Shown here piece after piece: positions 25,447 to 33,716 of a stretch of DNA of 64,000 nucleotides. Below the pieces are notes generated by a model that made no database searches, had not been told where the DNA came from, and saw only the letters and a program-made list of their open reading frames with translations. The stretch is from CAYPGJ01 sp964638515. GTDB lineage: Bacteria; Planctomycetota; Phycisphaerae; Phycisphaerales; UBA1924. The DNA is taken from the NCBI GenBank assembly GCA_964638515.1, contig CAZWZL010000010.1, forward strand, positions 1-64,000, written 5' to 3'. A program made the position numbers and the translations under genes. The number at the start of each line of letters is the position of its first letter. The first letter of the stretch is position 1.

Positions 25447-27200
25447 GGCTTCACCTCGCGCAGCACGTCACCGGCCGCCGCATGCAGCCCCTCGAAGAAC
25501 GCTCGTGCGTTCTGGCCGAGCGACCCGGTTCGATAGCCCCCTTCCTGCACGATGAGAGTCGGCAGCCCGAGCCCGGCGATCATCGCGCCGTTCTCCCGGA
25601 AATCCGACGGCGCCAGGCTCCACGTCCCGGTCGGATCGCGCCGCGCCGTGTCGTAGCCGAGCGACACCACCACAAACCGAGGCCCGAATCGCTTGATCTT
25701 CCGAAGCGCGCTGGCCAGCGCTTCGCGGTATCGAACGCCATCGACGCTCTCCGGGAGCGGCATGTTGACGTTGAACCCCTCGCCCTCGCCCTCTCCCCGC
25801 TCTTCCTCGAACCCCGTGAAGAACGGATAGGCAAACCGCGGATGGCCGTGGATCGACACCGTCAGAACGTCCGAGCGCCGGTAGAAGATGTCCTGCTGCC
25901 CGTTGCCGTGGTGGTAGTCGACGTCGAGAATCGCCACTCTGCCGTGCCGCGAAAGGAAGTTGGCGGCGATGGCCGCGTTGCAGAAGTAGCAGAACCCGCC
26001 GAACGCTCGCGCCTCGGCATGATGACCGGGCGGGCGCACCAGCGCATACGCGAATCGCTGCCCGTCGCGTACGATCTCCGCGGCCGTCAGCGAGCAATCC
26101 ACCGCGCGCTTCGCCGCGATGTACGCGTTGTGGTTCAGCGGCGTGAACGTGTCGATGCAGTAATACCCCGCGCAATACGCCAGGTCCTTCGGCGGACGTG
26201 TGGCGTTGCGGATCGGAAACACGTACGGGTACACCGACTTGCCCGGCTCCACCCCCTCGCACACGCGCTTCAAGTACCCCACAAGCGCAGGATCGTGCAC
26301 GCCGAGAATGTGCGACTCCGCGTACTCCTTTGGCTCAACCCGCTGGAACAGCCCGGTCGGCAGAATGCCCTCCAGGATCGACTTGATCCGCACCGGCGAC
26401 TCCACGTAGCCGCGCTCTCGAACGTGATGGATCTCGTGCCGATCGTTCACCACCAGCGCGATGAGCGACTCGCCCCTTCGATCGCGCACCGGCTCGGGCA
26501 CAGGCTTCTTCACGTACCGCGCCTCGCGCAGTCGAATCGGCTCGTCCACCACCGATGCCACCACCTGCTTCACGTACTCCGGCGAGCACAGGTGATCGTA
26601 CTTGCGCTCGAGGATGGCCCGGATCACGCGTTGCCCCTCGTCGCGCGACAGATCTCGACCCGCCCCGAGGTCGTCGTACACCAGATACGGAAGGTCCTTG
26701 TCCCCCGGCTTTACAGCCGATTCGTACCCGGTATTCATCAGCGGGCGCGCGCCGAATCGCTCGTAGAAACGAAGCCGCGCGGCGTTCGATCTGGCAAGCG
26801 CCGGGTCCGAGCACGCGTCCGGATCGTCCGGCAGGCACTCGTAGAACAACCCCAAGGCTCCGAGGTCACGCGCAACCTCGCGCACCCGCTGGTAGAGCGC
26901 ACCGCCCACCCCCCCGCCGCTCATCGATCGAATCGTGGCGATGTACTCCAGCAGGCAGAATTTGACGTCCTGCGCGAACGACACGAGGGCGAAGCCCTGC
27001 AGTCGCCCCCGAATGTCATCCGCCACGAACAGCATCGCGCGAAGCCGATGCATCGTCGGATCGATCAACCGCTGCGGCAGCTCGTCCAGCTCGTGCTGCG
27101 GCAGCCCCGGCAGCCGCTCCTTGAGAATCGCGCGGACCTGATCGATCTCCCGCTTATTGAGCGGGAGATTCGGATCGGCGATCTGGCGTATGCGAAACAT
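25443..27200 (-). CDS. GNAT-histone deacetylase-like fusion protein
   Basis: This 585-residue two-domain protein carries, around residues 50-180, a GNAT-like fold with RSMSGGGVGGALYQRV as acyl-CoA loop and FYERFGARPL near its end. Residues 250-580 are a zinc-dependent HDAC/acetylpolyamine amidohydrolase fold: RPPGHH (389-394), DVDYHHGNG (426-434, zinc ligands Asp428 and His430), SLGYD with Asp517 as third ligand and EGGY with catalytic Tyr556. Both an acetyl-transferring and a deacetylating module therefore sit in one chain. The gene starts 9 bases after an ATP-grasp gene and overlaps the next GNAT gene by four bases. Substrate unknown; a small acylated amine is likelier than a protein. Confidence 0.88.
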   Translation of the reverse strand: MFRIRQIADPNLPLNKREIDQVRAILKERLPGLPQHELDELPQRLIDPTMHRLRAMLFVADDIRGRLQGFALVSFAQDVKFCLLEYIATIRSMSGGGVGGALYQRVREVARDLGALGLFYECLPDDPDACSDPALARSNAARLRFYERFGARPLMNTGYESAVKPGDKDLPYLVYDDLGAGRDLSRDEGQRVIRAILERKYDHLCSPEYVKQVVASVVDEPIRLREARYVKKPVPEPVRDRRGESLIALVVNDRHEIHHVRERGYVESPVRIKSILEGILPTGLFQRVEPKEYAESHILGVHDPALVGYLKRVCEGVEPGKSVYPYVFPIRNATRPPKDLAYCAGYYCIDTFTPLNHNAYIAAKRAVDCSLTAAEIVRDGQRFAYALVRPPGHHAEARAFGGFCYFCNAAIAANFLSRHGRVAILDVDYHHGNGQQDIFYRRSDVLTVSIHGHPRFAYPFFTGFEEERGEGEGEGFNVNMPLPESVDGVRYREALASALRKIKRFGPRFVVVSLGYDTARRDPTGTWSLAPSDFRENGAMIAGLGLPTLIVQEGGYRTGSLGQNARAFFEGLHAAAGDVLREVKP

Positions 27201-27209
27201 GAAGCCCCC

Positions 27210-28226
27210 TTACCGAACACCGACACGCCGCGTGCGCATCGAAACGTCCAGGATAGTTTCCACGGCGCCCCCCAATGTCCGGCCCGCGTGCGCACAGGCC
27301 GCGACATACCCCGCGTCAGGAGAAAGGCACGGGTTCGCGTTGACCTCCAGCGCCCACACCCGATCGCGGCGATCCACGCGCACGTCAACCCTGGCATAAC
27401 CCCGCATTTCCAGCGCCTCCCAGGAACGTCGGGCGACGCGCTCCAGGTCTCGCGCGAGCGCGGGTTCGGCCGTGCCGAATCGGCGGACCGTGTTCGCGTA
27501 CTCCATCGTGTGCTCGGACCACTTGGCGTCGTAGCCGACGATCCTCGGCGCACCGGTGGGCCAGTCGTCGAACGCCATCTCGGCAATGGGCAGAATCTCG
27601 ACTCCCAAGCCGGTTTCCAGCATCGCAACGTTGAACTCACGACCGTCGATAAACGCCTCGGCAAACGCCTCGCCGCCAAGCCCAGACTCGCGCGCGTCGA
27701 GCGACGAGAGCAACTCCGCGGGCTTGCGCGCTTCGACGACGGAATCGCCGTCCAGTCCAAGCGAAGCGTGCTCCCAGACCGACTTGATGATGTACTCGCC
27801 CGATTCGAACGGCCTGCTCGATGCGTCCTCGGCCATCGATTCGAGCTCATTCCGCGTGAACGAGGCGGGCGTATCGATGCCCCCGGCACGGAACAGCCGC
27901 TTGGAGAGCGACTTGGAGGTGGAGACGAACATGGCCTCGCTGCCGGCGCCCGTGAAGGGAATTCGCAGGGACTCGAGCAGCGCGGGGGCCAGGTGGATCA
28001 GGCGGCCCTCGCCTCCCACCGATTCCACGAGATTGAACACACCATCGGGTGCGAGCCCGATGAGTTCCGCTCGGGCGGCGGACAGGTCCAGTTCCAATGG
28101 CAATGCCCGCACGTCGTGCCCGAGGGCGGCGAGCGCCCTTGTGACGTGCTCGACCTGCACAAGCGTGTCCTGCTCGTCCGGACGGGCGTTCGGCCGCAGC
28201 GCATCATGCAGGACTACGACCCGCAC
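27210..28226 (-). CDS. ATP-grasp ligase, D-Ala-D-Ala ligase-like (second copy)
   Basis: This 338-residue carboxylate-amine ligase-like protein starts with MRVVVLHDALRPN, has VFNLVESVGGEGR in place of the Ddl His-Gly motif, Lys148 in EYIIKSV, and ends with the metal-binding WALEVNANPCLSPDAGY (Glu294 and Asn296). GTG 28226 was chosen because GGAG lies about eight bases upstream and the frame before it duplicates the neighbour's coding sequence; this gives a 13-base overlap with the first ATP-grasp gene. It is clearly a distant homologue of that gene, not a recent duplicate. It probably joins an amino acid to an amine or peptide; substrates are unknown. Confidence 0.85.
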   Translation of the reverse strand: MRVVVLHDALRPNARPDEQDTLVQVEHVTRALAALGHDVRALPLELDLSAARAELIGLAPDGVFNLVESVGGEGRLIHLAPALLESLRIPFTGAGSEAMFVSTSKSLSKRLFRAGGIDTPASFTRNELESMAEDASSRPFESGEYIIKSVWEHASLGLDGDSVVEARKPAELLSSLDARESGLGGEAFAEAFIDGREFNVAMLETGLGVEILPIAEMAFDDWPTGAPRIVGYDAKWSEHTMEYANTVRRFGTAEPALARDLERVARRSWEALEMRGYARVDVRVDRRDRVWALEVNANPCLSPDAGYVAACAHAGRTLGGAVETILDVSMRTRRVGVR

Positions 28227-29233
28227 GCCTGGGTCTCCGCCCGCCCCGCGTTGGTCCCGACGCGCTCCATCGCGCTCTCCAGAATGGAGCCGATGAGGTC
28301 GGGGTACGTTCTTCCGAGCTGCGTCCACATGATCGGCAGGTCCGATCGTTCGGGGTGCAGCCCCGGGAGCGGGTTGATCTCCATCACCTGCGGCTCCCCG
28401 TGCTCGTCGCAGCGCAGATCCACGCGCCCGCCGTCGCGACAGCCGAGCGTTCTCCACGCCCGAATCGCTATCTCCGCGGCGCGCCGCGCCACCTCGTCCT
28501 CGGCGAGGAAGTACCTCACGTGCGTGTCGTACTCCTCCTTGTTGAGGTAGGTATACACGTCCGTCGCGTCGGCACGCCCGCGCACCATCGCGATTTCCAG
28601 GGATGCCACGCCCCGGGCCCTTTCACCCGTGCCGAGCACGCCGACGGTGAACTCCCGCCCGGGGAGGAATCGTTCCACCAGGACGCTCTGCCGATGCTCA
28701 CGAAGGAGCCGCGCGCAGAGCGTTTGAAGTTCGGATGGATCTGCGGCTTTGGCGTCCGGCCCGATGCCCTTGCTGGTGCCTTCCGCGCTGGGCTTGGCAA
28801 AGACGGGGAACGGAAGCCCGACCAGGGCCGCATCCTCCTCGCGCTCGACGACCGCGAAGTCGCACGTCGGCACGCCCGCGTCTCGAAGGATGCGCTTGGC
28901 GGAGGGCTTGTGCAGCGTGACGGCGCACGCGAGCGGATCGGAAAAGGTGCAGGGGATGCCGTACTGGTCGAGCAACGCGGGCACAGCGGCCTCGCGACCA
29001 AAGCCGCGCACGCCCTCCGCGATGTTGAAAACGAGATCCCATTGATCGCCCCGCGCAAGTCGGCGCACCAACGACGCGATGCGCCCGATGCGATCCGTCT
29101 CGTGGCCCCGCGAGCGAATGGCTTCATCGATCGCGTCGATCGTGTCGACGGAATCGAATTCCGCTGCCTGCTCGGGCGAGAAACCCGCGGCCAGATAGTC
29201 ATCCTTCAAGTCGTACACGAGCCCGATGCGCAT
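28214..29233 (-). CDS. ATP-grasp ligase, D-Ala-D-Ala ligase-like (first copy)
   Basis: This 339-residue protein reads MRIGLVYDLKDDYLA at the start, then LVFNIAEGVRGFGREAAVPALLDQ, YGIPCTFSDP, and FPVFAKPSAEGTSKGIG, the ATP-grasp nucleotide loop. It ends with VMEINPLPGLHPERSDLP, where Glu284 and Asn286 bind magnesium. It resembles D-Ala-D-Ala ligase but lacks the usual N-terminal HG motif, so it likely joins other amino acids. ATG 29233 has GGAGAAGG upstream and shares one base with the stop of the YkgJ-like gene (TGATG). Two such ligases in series suggest stepwise peptide or amide assembly. Confidence 0.86.
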   Translation of the reverse strand: MRIGLVYDLKDDYLAAGFSPEQAAEFDSVDTIDAIDEAIRSRGHETDRIGRIASLVRRLARGDQWDLVFNIAEGVRGFGREAAVPALLDQYGIPCTFSDPLACAVTLHKPSAKRILRDAGVPTCDFAVVEREEDAALVGLPFPVFAKPSAEGTSKGIGPDAKAADPSELQTLCARLLREHRQSVLVERFLPGREFTVGVLGTGERARGVASLEIAMVRGRADATDVYTYLNKEEYDTHVRYFLAEDEVARRAAEIAIRAWRTLGCRDGGRVDLRCDEHGEPQVMEINPLPGLHPERSDLPIMWTQLGRTYPDLIGSILESAMERVGTNAGRAETQACGS

Positions 29234-29721
29234 CACGCCTTCTCCGAGGCCTCGGCGCGAAGCTCCCGGTACAGCGCCGCGCGCCAACGCTCCGCGTCCT
29301 CTCGCTTCATGTCGAGCACCTTGAGCATCGAGCCTCCGGGCCCCGCGAGTGCCTCGGTCGGACAGTAGCCCGGATCCTCGCCGATGAGCCCTTCCTCCGT
29401 GTACTCGTAGGGGTACAGCCGACAGATGAGCGGCCTGGTTTCCTCCGGCAGCACGCACCCGTCGGTGCCGAGAAAGGTGCAGCCGCCGGAGGATCGTTTG
29501 AGCATCCGACGCGTTCCATCGTCGAACGACGTGAGCCGGACCCAATCGGGATCGTCCGGATCATGCTCGAGATACGTCGGATCCTCGGGCGGTCGGCGGG
29601 AGTGAAAATCATCGCGCCCGAGGCGCTGCGAGATGCGCGCCACATCGCCCTTCGTCACCACCACCTCGGCCTGCTGACAGCAGGTGCGCTGCATGGTCGC
29701 GCAGCGGGCGCACGGGTGCAT
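29233..29721 (-). CDS. YkgJ-type cysteine-cluster protein
   Basis: This 162-residue cytoplasmic protein contains eight spaced cysteines (Cys4, 7, 14, 15, 81, 89, 100, 120) in the pattern of the YkgJ/Fli-B-like metal-binding family: RTCCQ, then GGCTFLGTDGCVLPEETRPLICRLYPY and GYCPTE. These proteins bind zinc or an iron-sulfur cluster; function is otherwise unsettled. It lies 17 bases after the KamA gene and one base overlaps the next ATP-grasp gene, so it is embedded in the operon. A role in cluster maturation or in an oxygen-sensitive step beside the radical SAM enzyme is possible. The start at 29721 has a weak ribosome binding site. Confidence 0.82.
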   Translation of the reverse strand: MHPCARCATMQRTCCQQAEVVVTKGDVARISQRLGRDDFHSRRPPEDPTYLEHDPDDPDWVRLTSFDDGTRRMLKRSSGGCTFLGTDGCVLPEETRPLICRLYPYEYTEEGLIGEDPGYCPTEALAGPGGSMLKVLDMKREDAERWRAALYRELRAEASEKA

Positions 29722-29738
29722 GGTGGTTTCGCCGCCGT

Positions 29739-31058
29739 TCACGCCCGGCCCGCAGGATCGGGATACCGGAACGTCTTTCCCTCGAAGTTGCGGATCAGCA
29801 GATCGTCCCCGTCTCGCCCGACCACGTAATTGGGCGAGAGGGGAATCTTGCCGCCGCCCCCGGGACCGTCGATCACGAACGTCGGCACCGCGTATCCGGT
29901 CGTGTGGCCACGCAACGCCTCCATGATCTTGAGGCCCTTCTCCACGGGCGTTCGGAAGTGACGCGAGCCGGGGATCGGATCGCACTGGTAGATGTAGTAC
30001 GGGCGCACCCTGATCTTGAGCAGGTTGTGCATCAGCAGCTTCATCGTGTCCGGATCGTCGTTCACGTCCTTGGTGAGCACCGTCTGGCTGCCCAGCGGGA
30101 TGCCCGCGTCGGAGAGCCTTCCGCAGGACTGTGCCACTTCGGGCGTGATCTCGTCCGGGTGCATGAAGTGCACGCTCATCCAGAGCGGGTGATACTTTCG
30201 GAGCATCTTCGTGAGAGCGGGGGTGATGCGTTGCGGCAGCACCACGGGCACCTTGGTGCCGATCCGGATGAACTCGACGTGCGGGATGGCCCGCAGACGC
30301 GACAGCAGCCACTCGAGCCGATCGTCGCCCATCGTGAGCGGGTCGCCGCCCGAGATGAGCACGTCGCGGATCTCGGGCGTCGCTTCGATGTACGCGAGCG
30401 CTTTCTCGAACTGCGCTTGGTTGAAGTGGTATTCGCCCGTCTTGCCGACGAGGCGTGAGCGCGTGCAGTACCGGCAGTACACCGCGCAGAACGAGGTCAC
30501 AAGAAAAAGGACGCGGTCCGGGTATCGGTGCACGAGCCCGGGCACGGGCATGTCGCCGTCCTCGTTGAGCGGATCCTCGGCCTCGTTCTCCGCCGTCACA
30601 AACTCGTCACCCACCGGCACCATCGTGCGCCGGATGCCCTGCGAGGGATTCTCCGGGTCGAGCAGGGAGGCGTAATACGGCGTCACGCCCACGGGCAACC
30701 GGTCGCCCAGCTCAAAGATCGTCGATCGCTCGTCGTTGGAAAGCTCGAGCATGCGCTCAGCGCTCGCGAGATCGCGGATGCGCGATCGCAGCTGCCACTT
30801 CCAGTCATTCCACTGATCGTCCGAGACGTTCGGAAAGAAACGCTCGCGGAATCGGCGCGTGCGCTCACCGACCACAAACTCCTCGGCGTCCCAAGGCGGT
30901 GTGACGGAGATAGGTCGTGATGGGAGGGACTCAGGGCGCGCCGCGAGGCGCGCCCTACTACCGCCAGGCTCGTCGTCGGATTCGCCGGCCGTCAGCACGG
31001 AGAGAGACACCGTGCGCCCGTTCTCCATGACGGGGACCGTGATGCGATCTGCTGACAT
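29739..31058 (-). CDS. KamA-family radical SAM aminomutase
   Basis: This 439-residue protein resembles lysine 2,3-aminomutase, which uses a 4Fe-4S cluster, S-adenosylmethionine and PLP to shift an amino group from alpha to beta carbon. The cluster motif CAVYCRYC (191-198, CxxxCxxC) is preceded by RYPDRVLFLVTSF. Further elements are ISGGDPL, FIRIGTKVPVVLPQRIT, SVHFMHPDE and YYIYQCDP, typical of KamA. Which amino acid it acts on (lysine, glutamate or other) cannot be told. It begins the six-gene operon. The start is uncertain: ATG 31058 has no good Shine-Dalgarno; 31127 and 31028 are alternatives. The linker at residues 35-42 is encoded by a perfect inverted repeat. Confidence 0.9.
   Translation of the reverse strand: MSADRITVPVMENGRTVSLSVLTAGESDDEPGGSRARLAARPESLPSRPISVTPPWDAEEFVVGERTRRFRERFFPNVSDDQWNDWKWQLRSRIRDLASAERMLELSNDERSTIFELGDRLPVGVTPYYASLLDPENPSQGIRRTMVPVGDEFVTAENEAEDPLNEDGDMPVPGLVHRYPDRVLFLVTSFCAVYCRYCTRSRLVGKTGEYHFNQAQFEKALAYIEATPEIRDVLISGGDPLTMGDDRLEWLLSRLRAIPHVEFIRIGTKVPVVLPQRITPALTKMLRKYHPLWMSVHFMHPDEITPEVAQSCGRLSDAGIPLGSQTVLTKDVNDDPDTMKLLMHNLLKIRVRPYYIYQCDPIPGSRHFRTPVEKGLKIMEALRGHTTGYAVPTFVIDGPGGGGKIPLSPNYVVGRDGDDLLIRNFEGKTFRYPDPAGRA
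30933..30956. repeat. Perfect inverted repeat inside kamA-like gene
   Basis: AGGGCGCGCC (30933-30942) and GGCGCGCCCT (30947-30956) flank GCGA, which would form a GNRA tetraloop in plus-strand RNA. It encodes a low-conservation linker and looks like an inserted palindromic element. Confidence 0.6.
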
Positions 31059-31363
31059 CGTGGGTGAGTTCCCGAGGAGCGGCTTCCTGCCGCCGGGCGT
31101 GACGCCCTGGTTTCGCGCCCGCCTCACCGTCGCGGCAAGATCATGCGGGCACTACGGGGGATGACACTAGCACCGGTCCTCACATCGTCAAGCGGAACAG
31201 GCGAGCCCGGCGCATTTGATGGCGCGCCAGGCCCCATTGACGCCTCCCTCGACAGGTTGTGCACGCCGGGCAATCGGCTTGTTCCGCGACGATCGAGCGG
31301 ATGGTTTCGTCCGCATTGCCCCACTACAGTCGTTGTTCCGAAGCCCACTGGAGGACCATGGCC

Positions 31364-32797
31364 ATGCTCATGCGGATGATCTACGACGAACGACTCGCGC
31401 AAGCCGCCTATCTGATCGGCTGCCAGCGAACCGGCGAAGCCATCGTCATCGACCCGGAGCGGGACATCGACCGGTACATCGAGCTCGCCAAGCGGGAAGG
31501 GCTTCGAATCGTCGCCTCGGCCGAGACGCACATTCACGCCGATTTCCTCTCCGGTTCCCGTGAGCTGGCCGAGCGCATCGGCGCCATGGTGTATGTCTCC
31601 GACGAGGGCGACGCTGACTGGAAGTACCTGTGGCCGAAGGGCTTGGACGGCAAGCCCCCCTACCCGCACCGACTCCTCAAGGACGGGGACACGTTCTCCA
31701 TCGGCAACATCGACTTCCAGGCCGTGCACACCCCGGGCCACACACCGGAGCACATCTGCCTCCTCGTCACCGACAAGGGAGGCGGCGCGTCGGACCCCAT
31801 GGCCATCCTCTCCGGCGACTTCGTGTTCGTCGGCGATCTGGGCCGGCCCGACCTTTTGGAGACCGCTGCGGGCCACGCCGGGGCAGCCGAGCCCGCCGCG
31901 CGCCGCCTTTATGCCTCCGTCAAACGATTCATGGACCTGCCCGACTATCTGCAGGTCTGGCCCGCCCACGGTGCGGGGAGCGCCTGCGGCAAGGCCCTGG
32001 GCGCCGTGCCCCAGAGCACCGTCGGGTATGAGAAGCGATTCAGCCCTGCCATCCGAGCGGCCGAGAAGGGCGAAAAGGCGTTTGTCTCATTCATCCTCGA
32101 CGGCCAGCCGGAGCCCCCGCTCTACTTCGCCCGGATGAAGCGCGACAACAAGGTCGGACCGGCCGTGCTTCGATCCCTGCCTCGCCCGCGACCCCTCACC
32201 GCTCAAGAGGCCGCCACGCTCGACGGTCGATCCGTCGCCATTCTCGACACGCGAACGTGGAAAGACTTCATGGCCGGTCACCTCCCCGGCTCGCTCTACA
32301 CCCCGCTGGGCAGCGACTTCAACACGGTCGCGGGCTCGTATGTTGAAGCAGACGAGTCCATCTATCTCGTGGTCGATCCGTCTCGCTCGGATGAATGCGT
32401 CCGGGATCTGGTCCGGATCGGGCTCGATCGGGTCGAAGGTGTCATCCCGCCCTCGACCCTCGCAGAAGCCCGCGCCGCCGGAGCGACGCTCGCGACCGCC
32501 TCGGAGGTTTCCGCCGAGGAAGCCAAGCGCCTCGCCCCGGACGCATTCCTGCTCGACGTCCGGCGAGCCGACGAGTTTCGGGAAGGGCACATTCCGGGCG
32601 CCACGCACATCGCCCACACCCGATTGGCGGCGCGACTGTCCGAAGCGCCCAAGGACCAAACCGTGCTCGTGAACTGCCGGTCGGGTGGTCGTTCGGCCCG
32701 GGCCGTGGCGTTGCTGCAGCGAGCCGGCGTGAAGGCCATCAACGTGGCCGGCGGCTTTACCGCGTGGGAGCGAGCCGGCGGCGCGGTCGAGAAGTGA
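31364..32797 (+). CDS. CstB-like persulfide dioxygenase with two rhodanese domains
   Basis: This 477-residue protein shows three domains in order. First is a metallo-beta-lactamase fold (about 1-260) with ETHIHADF (His56, His58, Asp60), HTPGHTPEH, GDLGRPD and HGAGS at 203-207. Second is a rhodanese-like domain without an active-site Cys (about 280-370). Third is an active rhodanese (about 380-475) with VNCRSGGRS (Cys438). This is the layout of CstB, which oxidises low-molecular-weight persulfides and yields sulfite and thiosulfate. The start at 31364 gives a nine-base gap to GGAGG; ATG 31358 is too close. It precedes a TauE/SafE permease by 43 bases, as expected for sulfide detoxification. 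Confidence 0.87.
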   Translation: MLMRMIYDERLAQAAYLIGCQRTGEAIVIDPERDIDRYIELAKREGLRIVASAETHIHADFLSGSRELAERIGAMVYVSDEGDADWKYLWPKGLDGKPPYPHRLLKDGDTFSIGNIDFQAVHTPGHTPEHICLLVTDKGGGASDPMAILSGDFVFVGDLGRPDLLETAAGHAGAAEPAARRLYASVKRFMDLPDYLQVWPAHGAGSACGKALGAVPQSTVGYEKRFSPAIRAAEKGEKAFVSFILDGQPEPPLYFARMKRDNKVGPAVLRSLPRPRPLTAQEAATLDGRSVAILDTRTWKDFMAGHLPGSLYTPLGSDFNTVAGSYVEADESIYLVVDPSRSDECVRDLVRIGLDRVEGVIPPSTLAEARAAGATLATASEVSAEEAKRLAPDAFLLDVRRADEFREGHIPGATHIAHTRLAARLSEAPKDQTVLVNCRSGGRSARAVALLQRAGVKAINVAGGFTAWERAGGAVEK

Positions 32798-32840
32798 CCC
32801 GGCGGATCGACCCGTTGAATCACGGTAGGCTGCACCGACC

Positions 32841-33653
32841 ATGATCCTCGCCATCATCGGCGCCGCGATCGTCGGCGCAACCCTCGGCCTGCTCGGCTCG
32901 GGCGGCTCGATACTCACTGTGCCCATCCTGGTCTACCTCGTCGGCCACGCCGAGAAGCCCGCCATCGCGGAATCGCTCGCGATCGTCGCGGCCATCGCGC
33001 TCGTCGGCGCCGCGCGCCAGTGGCGCGCCGGAAACGTCAATACTCGGATGTGGGTCTGGGTCGGCCTGCCCGGGATTCCCGGCGCCTATCTGGGCGCCAT
33101 GCTCTCGAAGCACGTCTCCGGAGCCTTTCAACTCGGCCTGCTCGCGTTGCTCATGCTCGCCGCTGCAGCGCTCATGCTCCGCAAGAAGCCCGCGGCAAGG
33201 GCCGGCGAAACGCCCGACCGCCACGCCGCGGCGCTGGGCCTGATCGGTCTGGGCGTCGGCGTCATCACGGGCTTCGTCGGAGTGGGTGGCGGGTTCCTGA
33301 TCGTGCCCGCCCTCGTGCTGCTGGCGGGCGCGTCGATGCCCGTGGCGGTCGCCACGAGCCTGTCGATCATCACGCTCAACGCCGCGATCGGGTTTCTCAA
33401 GAACCTCAGCGTGCTCGACGGGCTCGGCCTGCGCGTGGACTGGGCCACGATCGGGCTCTTCGCCGGCGTGGGCGTCATCGGCAGCCTGATCGGCCAGAGC
33501 CTCGGCAAGCGGATCAATCAGGCCACGCTCAAGAAGGTGTTCGCCGTGTTCATCGTGTTGATGGCGGGCTACATCCTCTGGCGCGAGTCTCCGCGCGCGT
33601 TCGCGCGCCGGCCCGCGCCCGCTCCCGTGAGCGCGCCGTCCACCACTCCCTGA
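32841..33653 (+). CDS. TauE/SafE family sulfite or sulfonate exporter
   Basis: This 270-residue membrane protein has about eight hydrophobic helices in two related halves. The signature glycine-rich motif occurs twice: LGLLGSGGSILTVP in the first helix and TGFVGVGGGFLIVPALVL in the second half. TauE/SafE proteins carry organosulfur anions, sulfite or related compounds outward. Its position directly after the CstB-like gene suggests it exports sulfite or thiosulfate made during persulfide oxidation. The ATG at 32841 has only a weak ribosome binding site. It converges with Hsp20, leaving 60 bases. Confidence 0.88.
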   Translation: MILAIIGAAIVGATLGLLGSGGSILTVPILVYLVGHAEKPAIAESLAIVAAIALVGAARQWRAGNVNTRMWVWVGLPGIPGAYLGAMLSKHVSGAFQLGLLALLMLAAAALMLRKKPAARAGETPDRHAAALGLIGLGVGVITGFVGVGGGFLIVPALVLLAGASMPVAVATSLSIITLNAAIGFLKNLSVLDGLGLRVDWATIGLFAGVGVIGSLIGQSLGKRINQATLKKVFAVFIVLMAGYILWRESPRAFARRPAPAPVSAPSTTP

Positions 33654-33700
33654 ACAAAGCGAGCCCCGGAGCAACGCCCCGAGGCCCGCGCGCGGTTGGG

Positions 33701-33716
33701 TGATCGGCTCCGATCA
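33701..33716. repeat. Hairpin between convergent genes
   Basis: TGATCGG (33701-33707) and CCGATCA (33710-33716) with CT between form a dyad that overlaps the Hsp20 stop codon. It could help end both converging transcripts, but there is no T-tract. Confidence 0.35.

Noticed and set aside
25071..28550. A 1159-codon plus-strand open frame opposite the GNAT-HDAC and ATP-grasp genes
   Set aside because: Composition (Arg/His/Val-rich) is typical of the strand opposite GC-rich coding DNA, while the minus strand shows catalytic motifs.
31059..31357. Extra N-terminal coding sequence for the CstB-like protein from 31259
   Set aside because: Residues upstream of 31358 are not conserved-looking and the ribosome binding site GGAGG at 31350-31354 decides a start at 31364 (or 31358).
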